A stretch of 8,009 nucleotides of DNA, taken from contig JAUWDN010000031.1 of NCBI GenBank assembly GCA_030608765.1, positions 1 through 8,009 of the forward strand, given 5' to 3'. The stretch comes from Promethearchaeota archaeon. Its GTDB lineage: Archaea; Asgardarchaeota; Lokiarchaeia; Sigynarchaeales; SOKP01. The notes beneath the pieces are model-generated. The model saw only the letters and a list, made by a program, of their open reading frames with translations. It made no database searches and was not told where the DNA came from. Shown here piece by piece: positions 1 to 7,140 of this stretch (the stretch's first letter is position 1; every line of letters begins with the position of its first letter). The position numbers were made by a program, and so were the translations under genes.

Positions 1-1590
1 AACCTTATCGTTTCCCGGATAAGTTCTCTTAGAAGCATGAGCTGGTGAATCTGATAACTTTTTTGGAAAGGTCATCGTAAGTTTTCCGGAAGGATTTACA
101 TCTCCAAATAGAATGTTTGTAATAGCTGTTCCTGCTTCCATGCCTCCATACCAAGCTTCAATAACAGAAGGAACTTGATCGATCCAATCATCCATATCTA
201 TAGGGCTTCCGTTGATAAGCACTACAATAGTATGAGGGTTCTCTTGTATTGTTTCCTTAATCAATTTTACTTGTTCTAACGGTAATTCAAATGCGTCCTT
301 GTCTTCACCCTCAGCGTCCATTCCATGGTTATGATTGAGTCCCGCAAAAACAATTGTTATGTCTGCTTTTGAAGGCGTATCTATTATTTCTATTTTATTC
401 TTACATTTTTGCCTTAAACCTTCGAGAGGACTAATCTCGTAAGGAGGAAAATTAACTGAACTACCTCCCCCAGATAAAATGTCCCCTCCTTGTATTCGAA
501 AGTTCGCATTTGGGCCAACAATAGCTAGTTTTTTTATTTTTTCGATATTTAATGGAAGCAAATCTTCCTCATTTTTTAAAAGGACAATACCATCTTCAGC
601 AATCTTGCGAGCTAACGTTTGATGTTCGGGGGTATTTCTACTACCTTTTGGTAATGTATTCTCGTTGTCAAATAATCCAACTAAAAACATTACTCTTAGT
701 AATCTTTTTACATTATCATTAAGAATTTCTTCTGTAAATTTACCTTCTTGAAAGGCTTTAGACAAATTTCTTTTTTTATATTTTGTTGCTGTTGGCATCT
801 CAAGGGATAAACCTGCTATAACACACTTTTCAGTACTTGTGTAAGATGTTGCACTCCAATCTGAAACGGTAAAACCTCTAAAACCCCACTCATTCATCAA
901 CCTTTCTCTTAAAAGGTTATAATTTTCTGATCCATAAATTCCATTAACCTTGTTATAACACGTCATGAAAGACCATGCATCGGCTTCTTGAACGGTTGCT
1001 TTAAACGCGGGAAGATAGATTTCTTGTAGTGCTCTCTCGCTCACTTCGGAACTAACCGTAAACCTATTTGTTTCTTGATTATTGCATATAAAATGTTTCA
1101 CGCACGCTGCTATTTTTTGGCTTTGAATCCCTTTTACAGTAGCAACAGCTAATATTTTGTTTAAATAAGGGTCCTCGGTTTGATACTCAAATGTTCTTCC
1201 ATTCATAGGAGTTCTTTGGATATTAATTCCGGGAGCTAGTAGCATATGTGCGCCGACTTCTCGAACCTCCTCTGCGACTGCCTTTCCAAATTCGTATGAA
1301 AGATTAGAATCCCATGTAGCGGCCCTACAAATAGTAGAAGGAAAATAGGTGCTCTTTATCTCGCCATTTGTATCAGGCCGAACGCCGTGAGGTCCATCGT
1401 ACATCGTAAATGGTTTAACACCCAACCGCTTAATTGGTTTCGTGTGCCACATAAGTCTTCCAGAACATAGCTTAAATTTTTCCTCAAGAGTTAATCTATT
1501 TAATAAATCTTCCACCCGTTTTTCCAAATTAATGCTACTATCCATATACGGTAATTTTTGGAGTTCTTCCTCTGAATATGTCTCATTCAT
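1..1590 (-). CDS. Glycoside hydrolase family 3 (beta-glucosidase type), 3' end cut off by the window edge
   Basis: The frame is open for 530 codons from ATG 1590 to the left edge, so the C-terminus is missing. GH3 enzymes hydrolyse terminal beta-linked sugars with retention of configuration. The N-terminal TIM-barrel half carries YDGPHG (64-69), a GRTFEYQTEDP loop (131-141), KHF (165-167) with NNQETNR (170-176), MTCYNKVNG (209-217) and VSDWSA (242-247), where D244 matches the family nucleophile. The second alpha/beta domain has AIVGPNA (366-372) and DAEGEDKD (425-432); E427 aligns with the usual acid/base Glu of EGxDR. The 183-residue gap between the two leaves no room for a PA14 insertion. 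About 150-300 residues, probably including a fibronectin-III-like domain, should lie beyond the edge. No signal peptide is visible, so a cytoplasmic enzyme is inferred. An in-frame TAA at 1647-1645 and no ATG between support this start. Exact substrate cannot be told. Confidence 0.95.
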   Translation of the reverse strand, partial: MNETYSEEELQKLPYMDSSINLEKRVEDLLNRLTLEEKFKLCSGRLMWHTKPIKRLGVKPFTMYDGPHGVRPDTNGEIKSTYFPSTICRAATWDSNLSYEFGKAVAEEVREVGAHMLLAPGINIQRTPMNGRTFEYQTEDPYLNKILAVATVKGIQSQKIAACVKHFICNNQETNRFTVSSEVSERALQEIYLPAFKATVQEADAWSFMTCYNKVNGIYGSENYNLLRERLMNEWGFRGFTVSDWSATSYTSTEKCVIAGLSLEMPTATKYKKRNLSKAFQEGKFTEEILNDNVKRLLRVMFLVGLFDNENTLPKGSRNTPEHQTLARKIAEDGIVLLKNEEDLLPLNIEKIKKLAIVGPNANFRIQGGDILSGGGSSVNFPPYEISPLEGLRQKCKNKIEIIDTPSKADITIVFAGLNHNHGMDAEGEDKDAFELPLEQVKLIKETIQENPHTIVVLINGSPIDMDDWIDQVPSVIEAWYGGMEAGTAITNILFGDVNPSGKLTMTFPKKLSDSPAHASKRTYPGNDKV

Positions 1591-1712
1591 GATACTTTTC
1601 TCTCTATTGTAGGTAACTCGTAAAATGCAAAATAAAAAATAACTTTATCTAAATGAAATAACTTATGTTTTTATCGAATATAACACTTAATATTAGAATT
1701 AATCGGATTTCA

Positions 1713-1724
1713 TTTTTAATATAT
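1713..1724 (+). promoter_or_regulatory. Candidate TATA box of the ether-lipid operon
   Basis: TTTTTAATATAT resembles an archaeal TATA box. A start about 25 nt downstream of its centre would fall near 1745, giving a leader of roughly 24 nt that contains the ribosome binding site at 1755-1764. The match is suggestive only, because the whole gap is AT-rich. Confidence 0.35.
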
Positions 1725-1754
1725 CAAACTTTGTCTCGATTAAAAAAAATTAAA

Positions 1755-1764
1755 AGGAACTGAT
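1755..1764 (+). promoter_or_regulatory. Shine-Dalgarno-like site of the first lipid-operon gene
   Basis: AGGAACTGAT ends 4 nt before ATG 1769 and matches the extended GGAGGTGAT consensus except at two central positions. It supports the ATG at 1769 as the start. Confidence 0.45.
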
Positions 1765-1768
1765 TTCT

Positions 1769-2509
1769 ATGAATATTTTCCTAGATTTACTAATTGTATT
1801 GTTTACTTACATTTATGTTTTTGCTACTATTCTAATACCTGTCCAATTGAAAAAAAGAGATAAAATTACTAAATTTCAAGCTCGTAAATTCGTACATTTA
1901 TTTTCTGGGTTAGCAGTTTTAACAGCACCTTATTTTTTCTGGCCATGGTTTGCTGTTATAATTGTTAGTTCAATGACAGTTTTAACTTTTCTAAGTTCAA
2001 AAAAAAGCAAAATAAAACAATTAAAAGAATTATACGATTCAATCGGAGAAGAAGCAGAAGAAAAAGTAGGTTACCTCCAAGGACCATTTCATTACTGCCT
2101 ATCAGTTACAATTTTAATCACTTTTTTCGTTATCGTAGCTCCAAATCAGCTGTATTTCCCTATAGCGGGAATATTATTAATGATTATTTCAGATACTCTC
2201 GCATCGATAATTGGTAAGAAATACGGAAAAAGGAAAATAAATCTGCCATGGTTAAAAACTACACGCTCTTTAGAAGGATCTTTAGCTTTCTTTATCAGCG
2301 GATTTATCCTGTGTTTTATTGCATTTACTTTTTTAGGAGTATCTAACCCATTGACTCAAATTCATCTTACACTTGAAGTAGCGCTATTGTATTCTTTGAT
2401 TACTAGTGCTTTAGCAACGATAGTTGAATTAGTATCTCCATCAACTTGGGACGATTTAACAATCCCAATTGCTACCGTGGTTATAGTGTTCTTGCTAACT
2501 TTAATTTAA
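1769..2509 (+). CDS. Integral-membrane polyprenol/dolichol kinase-like protein (SEC59/VTE5/DGK family)
   Basis: This 246-residue protein has about seven hydrophobic segments (roughly 2-24, 45-76 as one or two, 107-125, 129-149, 171-190, 200-222, 232-246). Family signatures appear in order: RKFVHLFSG (39-47), SDTLASIIGKKYGKRKI (141-157, with D142), TRSLEGS (165-171) and ELVSPSTWDDLTIP (220-233). Characterised members are CTP-dependent kinases of dolichol, phytol or diacylglycerol, acting at the membrane. It leads a co-directional run with three archaeal ether-lipid genes, the next beginning 35 bp after its stop, so a prenol substrate such as geranylgeraniol or dolichol is the natural guess. 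The substrate is inferred from context and not from residues. A different nucleotidyl- or phospho-transfer on an archaeal lipid is an alternative. The length is typical for prokaryotic members and much shorter than eukaryotic dolichol kinase. Confidence 0.85.
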   Translation: MNIFLDLLIVLFTYIYVFATILIPVQLKKRDKITKFQARKFVHLFSGLAVLTAPYFFWPWFAVIIVSSMTVLTFLSSKKSKIKQLKELYDSIGEEAEEKVGYLQGPFHYCLSVTILITFFVIVAPNQLYFPIAGILLMIISDTLASIIGKKYGKRKINLPWLKTTRSLEGSLAFFISGFILCFIAFTFLGVSNPLTQIHLTLEVALLYSLITSALATIVELVSPSTWDDLTIPIATVVIVFLLTLI

Positions 2510-2544
2510 TTAATAACTAAAGCCTTTTTTAAAGCTAGATTTTT
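2510..2544 (+). other. T-rich spacer between kinase-like gene and reductase
   Basis: The 35-bp spacer contains CCTTTTTT (2523-2530) and a second T run just before the next ATG. No ribosome binding site is seen in front of 2545. U-rich tracts drive archaeal termination, so partial termination here is possible; a simple unstructured spacer is as likely. Confidence 0.3.
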
Positions 2545-3939
2545 ATGGAAAAATTACATAAAACCTTCGATGTTATTGTTGTTGGTGCGGGGACGGGAGG
2601 AAGCACTGCTGCCCGGTTTGCAGCTGAAAGCGGATTGAATGTCTGTCTTATTGATAGTAAAAACAAAAAAGAAATAGGTAATAAAATCTGTGGGGATGCG
2701 GTTGGATCTGAAATATTTGATTTTCTTAAGATTAAACACCCGAAAGATAATGAACTTTCCTGCAAAATTAAAGGCGCTAAATTATATTCTCCCAACCTAA
2801 AGAAATGCATTGATCTAACCGATCCAAAACAAGCTGGTTACATTGTTAATAGAATAGAATTTGGTCAAAGATTACTTAACGAAGCATTAGATGCCGGTGT
2901 GGAACTATTTATTGATAAGACAAGGGCTTTAGATTTATTATATAGTCAAAATACGGTTTCCGGGGTAAAAGTAAAACTAAGGAATGGGGAAAAAGTGGAT
3001 TTACGATCCAAAATTTTAATAGACGCATCTGGGTTTTATTCTCCCCTTAGAAAAAATGTAAAAAGCACTTTAATAGAGAATGAGATACTAAAGGAAGATA
3101 GTATCCTTTGTTACAGGGAAATAATAAAGTTTTCTCCTCAAGATCTAAGTATAACTAATCCCGATTATATTTCAATCATTTTAGATCGAGATAAAGCACC
3201 GGGGGGATATATCTGGTACTTTCCGAAAAATCAATCATCTCTTAATATTGGTATCGGAACATATATGAATCTTAAAGGCAAGGTAAAAGACCTATATCAT
3301 CAACATGTTTTTAACGAATTCATAAAAACCTCAAAATACGAAATAATTTCGTCAGGTGGAGGTGTAGTACCTGTTAGAAGGCCTCTTTGGTCGTGTACCG
3401 ATAATGGAATTATGCTCATCGGAGATGCTGCTTGCCAAGTTAACCCCCTTCATGGAGGTGGGATTGATCCTTCTATGAGAGGAGGTCTTTATGCTGCCAA
3501 TGCGGCAATAAATGCGGTTGAGAAAGGGGATTATTCTGTTAAATCATTATGGAATTATAACCATAATGTTATGACTAGTTTTGGTGCAGAATTTGCTTCT
3601 TTAGACTTATTAAGAATGACTCTCCAAATACTCCCAAACGAAGATCTAAATTTTGCTTTACAACAAGACTTATTGAGCGGTGAAGAAATACTTGAAATTT
3701 CTTCAACTGGAGAATTTGAATTACCATTACTTAACATGGTAACAAAAGCGTTTAAAGGAATTTCCAAACCAAACCTTTTATTGGATTTAAATTACTTAAG
3801 GATACGGATGAATGAAATATCAAAACTTTACAAGAACTTTCCAGCAAACATTGCAAACTTTGAAGAATGGAAAAGACGAGCCATTCAAGTATATGAGAAA
3901 ATTAAGAAAATGTTAATAAATGCTAAAAAAGTAAATTAA
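2545..3939 (+). CDS. Geranylgeranyl reductase family flavoprotein (archaeal lipid saturase)
   Basis: This 464-residue FAD enzyme saturates the isoprenoid chains of (di)geranylgeranylglycerol lipids, the step that turns unsaturated precursors into archaeol-type lipids. The N-terminal Rossmann dinucleotide motif is VVGAGTGGS (12-20; G14, G16, G19). It is followed by the CGD motif (C49-G50-D51), a DASG segment (160-163), the substrate-side signature GYIWYFPK (221-228, matching YxWxFP) and the second FAD motif GDAACQVNPLHGGG (293-306). No transmembrane helix stands out; family members associate with the membrane surface. Length is at the upper end for archaeal members (about 400-460), with a basic C-terminal tail. 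ATG 2545 puts the FAD motif at the expected distance from the N-terminus. Its place with the two prenyltransferases supports a lipid role over a chlorophyll-type reductase. Electron donor (NAD(P)H or ferredoxin) is not deducible. Confidence 0.93.
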   Translation: MEKLHKTFDVIVVGAGTGGSTAARFAAESGLNVCLIDSKNKKEIGNKICGDAVGSEIFDFLKIKHPKDNELSCKIKGAKLYSPNLKKCIDLTDPKQAGYIVNRIEFGQRLLNEALDAGVELFIDKTRALDLLYSQNTVSGVKVKLRNGEKVDLRSKILIDASGFYSPLRKNVKSTLIENEILKEDSILCYREIIKFSPQDLSITNPDYISIILDRDKAPGGYIWYFPKNQSSLNIGIGTYMNLKGKVKDLYHQHVFNEFIKTSKYEIISSGGGVVPVRRPLWSCTDNGIMLIGDAACQVNPLHGGGIDPSMRGGLYAANAAINAVEKGDYSVKSLWNYNHNVMTSFGAEFASLDLLRMTLQILPNEDLNFALQQDLLSGEEILEISSTGEFELPLLNMVTKAFKGISKPNLLLDLNYLRIRMNEISKLYKNFPANIANFEEWKRRAIQVYEKIKKMLINAKKVN

Positions 3940-3946
3940 ATATATT

Positions 3947-3952
3947 AAGTGA
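3947..3952 (+). promoter_or_regulatory. Shine-Dalgarno-like site deciding the GGGP synthase start
   Basis: AAGTGA, one mismatch from AGGTGA, lies 5 nt before ATG 3958. It overlaps the alternative GTG codon at 3949, which therefore looks like part of the binding site and not a start. Confidence 0.4.
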
Positions 3953-3957
3953 ATTTT

Positions 3958-4776
3958 ATGGTTGATGTATTAACGAGTAACACTTTAAAAACAAGCATTT
4001 ACGAATTATTAATTAATAAAATTAATCGTGATGGAACTCTTCATTTTTCCTTAATAGATCCAGATCCTACCAAACAAAATCCCTCCAAAGCAGGAAAAAT
4101 GGCACTGTTCGCCGAACAAGCAGGAACTGATGCAATTCTAATTGGTGGAAGTACGGTATTTGATCAAAAATTTGTTGATGAGACAATATTAGCAATTAAA
4201 GATAAAGTAAGTCTGCCAATTATTATCTTTCCGGGAGGAGTTGCAAATTTATCAAAAAAGGCAGATGCTATTTTATTCATGTCTATTTTAAATTCTGAGG
4301 ATCCATATTTCATAGTGGGACAACAAGCAATAGCTTCATACACGGTAAAAATGTCTAACCTTGAAACGCTCTCTACAGGTTATTTGATTATCGAGCCTGG
4401 TGGCACTGCTGGATGGATAAGTAGGGCAAAACTTCTCCCAAGAAGTAAACCGAAATTAACTGCCGCTTACGGCCTAGCAGCTGAATACTTTGGTTTCAAA
4501 TTTATATATTTAGAAGCCGGTTCTGGTAGCGAAAGAATCCCTACTGAAATTGTTCGACTTTGTTCAAACTTATTGAGTATTCCAATAATTGTGGGTGGTG
4601 GTGTGAGTTCTAAAGAAGATGCTCGAAGCTTTGTTGAAGCTGGGGCAGATGTCATAGTTATGGGAACATATTTAGAAAATCAGGTCTTAAAAGACAACGG
4701 GAATGCCTTAAAAACGATTATTGACGAAATAAAGGATGCTGGGAAAAATAGTAAAAAAAATTATAGTATGAAATAA
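3958..4776 (+). CDS. Geranylgeranylglyceryl phosphate synthase (EC 2.5.1.41)
   Basis: The enzyme joins geranylgeranyl diphosphate to sn-glycerol-1-phosphate, the first committed step of archaeal membrane lipids. With ATG 3958 the protein has 272 residues, a normal length for this TIM-barrel family. Seen in order: HFSLIDPDP (29-37, acidic Mg/diphosphate site D34/D36), LIGGS (61-65), PIIIFPGG (87-94), FMSILNS (107-113), GYLIIEPGGT (141-150), YLEAGSGSE (174-182) and VGGGV (202-206) with GADVIVMGTYLE (219-230), the last two making the phosphate-binding end of the barrel. The common DPDK reads DPDPTK here, as if two residues were inserted before the lysine. A GTG at 3949 would add three residues, but the ribosome binding site favours the ATG. 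The gap after the reductase is only 18 bp, indicating co-transcription. The bacterial relative PcrB uses heptaprenyl diphosphate; the archaeal neighbours favour a C20 donor. Confidence 0.94.
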   Translation: MVDVLTSNTLKTSIYELLINKINRDGTLHFSLIDPDPTKQNPSKAGKMALFAEQAGTDAILIGGSTVFDQKFVDETILAIKDKVSLPIIIFPGGVANLSKKADAILFMSILNSEDPYFIVGQQAIASYTVKMSNLETLSTGYLIIEPGGTAGWISRAKLLPRSKPKLTAAYGLAAEYFGFKFIYLEAGSGSERIPTEIVRLCSNLLSIPIIVGGGVSSKEDARSFVEAGADVIVMGTYLENQVLKDNGNALKTIIDEIKDAGKNSKKNYSMK

Positions 4777-4797
4777 AAATAATTTAGTTAGTTATCT

Positions 4798-5673
4798 ATG
4801 AGATTTAAAGACGCTGTCGAAATAATACGACCTGTTAATTGCTTAATGGGAGCTTTAACTGTAATTATAGGGTTGCTAAACACGCGAGAAGGCATTCTTT
4901 TGGATAAATTCTTCATTAATATTATTTTAGGCGTGCTCATATATATTTTCATCGCAGCTTCTGGCATGGTTATCAACGACATTTACGATTTAGAAATTGA
5001 CAAAATTAACAGACCAGAGCGCCCTATTCCAAGAGGATCAATAACCTTAAAGCAAGCCAAGATACTCTTTATTATTTATCTTTGCTTTGGACTATTTCTT
5101 AGTATATTAAACACCATCTTTTTTAGCCGAAGCATACTAAATTTTATACTGGTTTCGTTTTTCGGATTTATAGGGTGGGTCTACGCTAAATGGGGTAAAA
5201 AGAGTGGATTTCTTGGAAATCTTGTTGTGGGTATCTCTTTTTCAATTGGATTAGTGTATGGAGCAGTACTAAATAGTTCATTTATTCCTCCATATATTTT
5301 GTTTTTCTTTATTACAGCATTCTCTCTTCTAGTCTCTCGAGAAATTATTAAAGGTTGTGAAGATATTGAAGGAGATAAAAGTCAAGGGGTTAAAACATTA
5401 GCTATTAAGATTGGAATCAAAAACTCAAGAAATGTCGCAGTGTTTTTTGCACTGGTAGGAATAATTTTCTTTGTTTTACCTATTCTAACTGACATTCTAA
5501 ATCCAATCCTCTTCCTCATTTTTATGGTTTTTGGGATAATTGAAGTTGTTTACACTATCATTTTAATGCTTACTTCAAAATTAGAAAAAGCAGATTTAAA
5601 GAAAATCAGTTTATTGTTAAAAATTGGGATGTTTGTTGGTTTAATAGCTTTCTTGTTCGCAAGTATAGGTTAA
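4798..5673 (+). CDS. UbiA-family digeranylgeranylglyceryl phosphate synthase (EC 2.5.1.42)
   Basis: This 291-residue membrane prenyltransferase adds the second geranylgeranyl chain, to the product of the gene just upstream. The start RPVNCLMG (11-18) is typical of the UbiA family. The first Asp-rich motif is NDIYDLEIDKINRPERP (60-76; D61, D64, D68) and the second is EDIEGDKSQG (188-197; D189, D193); both bind Mg and prenyl diphosphate. Seven to nine hydrophobic helices fill the rest of the chain (for example about 38-58, 88-108, 113-130, 141-160, 164-180, 203-221, 229-257, 270-290). It begins 21 bp after the GGGP synthase stop with no clear ribosome binding site. Other UbiA enzymes (menaquinone, heme O) have similar motifs; adjacency to GGGP synthase and the reductase makes the archaeol pathway by far the best assignment. 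Confidence 0.92.
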   Translation: MRFKDAVEIIRPVNCLMGALTVIIGLLNTREGILLDKFFINIILGVLIYIFIAASGMVINDIYDLEIDKINRPERPIPRGSITLKQAKILFIIYLCFGLFLSILNTIFFSRSILNFILVSFFGFIGWVYAKWGKKSGFLGNLVVGISFSIGLVYGAVLNSSFIPPYILFFFITAFSLLVSREIIKGCEDIEGDKSQGVKTLAIKIGIKNSRNVAVFFALVGIIFFVLPILTDILNPILFLIFMVFGIIEVVYTIILMLTSKLEKADLKKISLLLKIGMFVGLIAFLFASIG

Positions 5674-5699
5674 CGTATTAAAAGACAGCACCTCTACTT
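5674..5699. terminator. Short convergent gap, presumed termination zone
   Basis: Only 26 bp separate the stop of the lipid operon from the stop of the opposite-strand methyltransferase. Small T tracts occur on each strand (ACTTTT reading right, CTTTT reading left). There is no hairpin, so termination, if here, would be of the archaeal U-tract kind and transcripts may overlap. Confidence 0.3.
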
Positions 5700-7127
5700 T
5701 TAATCCCTAGTTAAATAGATTAATTCAAATATCCTGTCAATTTCGTTGTTTTTAATAAAAGATATCAGCATTTCCTTATTTTCTTCAGCAAGTTCATATG
5801 GATATGTCTCAATCAACCCCCTAACTTGAGTTAACCCTAGATATTTTCTCGTATAGTCTGCTTTGGAATATTTATAAGTAGTTAAAAACTCACTATCTAA
5901 TTTCTCTCTATAATATTCTAGAATTGTATTAAAGTAGTTCCTTAATAGAATTTGATCTTTATAGGTAAGCTCAGGCTCGAGAAAAATCTGAATGGGATGA
6001 GTTCGATAAGTGTTTCCTGAAACGAATATTCCATCAACTCCAAAGTGTTCCTTAATAATACCTAATCCTGTTCTTCCATCAATAGAACCAGTATCAACAG
6101 TCCGAGTGTAAAGTATGTTATTAATTAGCTTTTTTTCCAATTTATTACTTACATTAATAATCTGTTTTTTATACTGATTATTTTCATACTTGTTAGCATC
6201 AATAACCTTAATTTCAACGGGACCAGGATTATTAAGGACTTCTTCTTTTTTCAGATAGTAACTTACTTTTAGAGGATTTTGAAAACGATTTTCTTCTATA
6301 AACTCTTCGAATTCAGAACCCGCGCGGTATTTATATCTCGGTTTTAAATAATATTCTCTCTTTACAAATCTGTTTTTGTTTTTAAATTTTAAGCCTTTAA
6401 AGGATTGAGGTTCATCTTTTGAAATTGATTTTCTTTTAAAAAAACTTATGCATATGTTTGTACCAGTAAATTCGAACATCGAAGTTTCAAATATAATTAT
6501 TTTAGTAATTTTATAATGCTTTAAGAAATCTAATCGAAATTTGTTAGAAACAGAAGCGCCATATAAGAAATTAGTAGGAATAACATAAATTAAATTCTCA
6601 ATTTCGTTGCGTAAGTCATTCATCATCGCAATTTGATATAAATCTTGATACCCTTCGTTTTCTTTTTCAAAATAGTATAGATATTTCTGCGTTTCATTGT
6701 GCTTCCTAATATAGCCTAAGTAAAGGTAAGGTGGATTAGTAATGTGAAATATGGGGTATATTTGTTGTTTTATAATCTGTGGAAAATTTTCAAGATTATC
6801 CCGTGTTTTGATATTTTGTTCCGCAATTTCCTTTGGAATCCCATATATTTCTGCATTTTTAATGCACTTTTGAACCATATCTTTTTGGACATCAAATAAA
6901 AAAATATGACTTTGGAAAAAAGACTCCCGCTCTCCAGTCGGAATTTCATTTAATATCGGTAAAATCAAATTACCCTCGCCGGCATAGAGATCGACCCATA
7001 GGTAATTTTTCAAGAGATCCTTAATTTCAGGAACGATATACTTATAGAAAATATCAATAGAAGTTAGATGTAGACCAAATTGTCTCCTCTTTGCTTTTTC
7101 ATTATAAGGTAATGAATTTTTCCCCAT
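5700..7127 (-). CDS. N6-adenine-type DNA methyltransferase, apparently without a restriction partner
   Basis: This 475-residue protein has an S-adenosylmethionine-dependent methyltransferase fold in its first half. A motif-X-like FGLHLTS (17-23) comes first, then motif I VDLYAGEGNL (45-54), motif II FDVQ (78-81) and the catalytic motif IV NPPY (131-134), then YVIPTNFLYG (161-170) and the usual TGTNICISFFKRK region (221-233). The order X-I-IV with NPPY is that of gamma-class (M.TaqI/Eco57I-like) adenine methyltransferases, predicting N6-methyladenine in DNA. Residues 240-475 probably recognise the target; they include conserved-looking GRTGLG (361-366) and NTYRTHPIQ (372-380), and I cannot name a domain. 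No nuclease gene lies beside it: the lipid operon converges from one side and a membrane-protein gene diverges on the other. It may be an orphan regulator or a defence remnant. Base composition resembles the neighbours. An RNA or protein substrate cannot be fully excluded. Confidence 0.85.
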   Translation of the reverse strand: MGKNSLPYNEKAKRRQFGLHLTSIDIFYKYIVPEIKDLLKNYLWVDLYAGEGNLILPILNEIPTGERESFFQSHIFLFDVQKDMVQKCIKNAEIYGIPKEIAEQNIKTRDNLENFPQIIKQQIYPIFHITNPPYLYLGYIRKHNETQKYLYYFEKENEGYQDLYQIAMMNDLRNEIENLIYVIPTNFLYGASVSNKFRLDFLKHYKITKIIIFETSMFEFTGTNICISFFKRKSISKDEPQSFKGLKFKNKNRFVKREYYLKPRYKYRAGSEFEEFIEENRFQNPLKVSYYLKKEEVLNNPGPVEIKVIDANKYENNQYKKQIINVSNKLEKKLINNILYTRTVDTGSIDGRTGLGIIKEHFGVDGIFVSGNTYRTHPIQIFLEPELTYKDQILLRNYFNTILEYYREKLDSEFLTTYKYSKADYTRKYLGLTQVRGLIETYPYELAEENKEMLISFIKNNEIDRIFELIYLTRD

Positions 7128-7140
7128 ATCTATAGCGTTA

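Larger units (their letters stand above)
1591..1768. promoter_or_regulatory. Divergent intergenic region between glycosidase and lipid operon
   Basis: This is a 178-bp, very AT-rich gap between two divergent genes, so it should hold promoters for both. A direct repeat AAATAACTT occurs at 1637-1645 and 1656-1664 (19 bp start to start). On the minus strand, T-rich sequence around 1630-1645 could serve as a weak TATA element for the glycosidase, with a purine stretch (GAGAGAAAAG) just before its ATG acting as a poor ribosome binding site. No RNA gene or small coding frame is evident. Confidence 0.5.

Noticed and set aside
1687..1702. Inverted repeat TTAAT...ATTAA in the glycosidase/lipid operon gap
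   Set aside because: Arms are only 5 bp of A and T in an AT-rich region, so it is expected by chance and would not form a stable hairpin.
2535..2810. 91-codon open frame on the minus strand
   Set aside because: It lies antisense to the FAD-binding N-terminus of the reductase, whose motifs are unmistakable; the reverse product is low-complexity and resembles no family.
4788..4982. 64-codon open frame on the minus strand
   Set aside because: It is antisense to the conserved start and first Asp-rich region of the UbiA-type enzyme; no ribosome site or recognisable motif.
5700..7127. Methyltransferase fused to a nuclease (type IIG idea), prompted by a VEIK string at residues 304-307
   Set aside because: No supporting PD-(D/E)xK context was seen, and 475 residues is too short for the usual methyltransferase-nuclease fusions.
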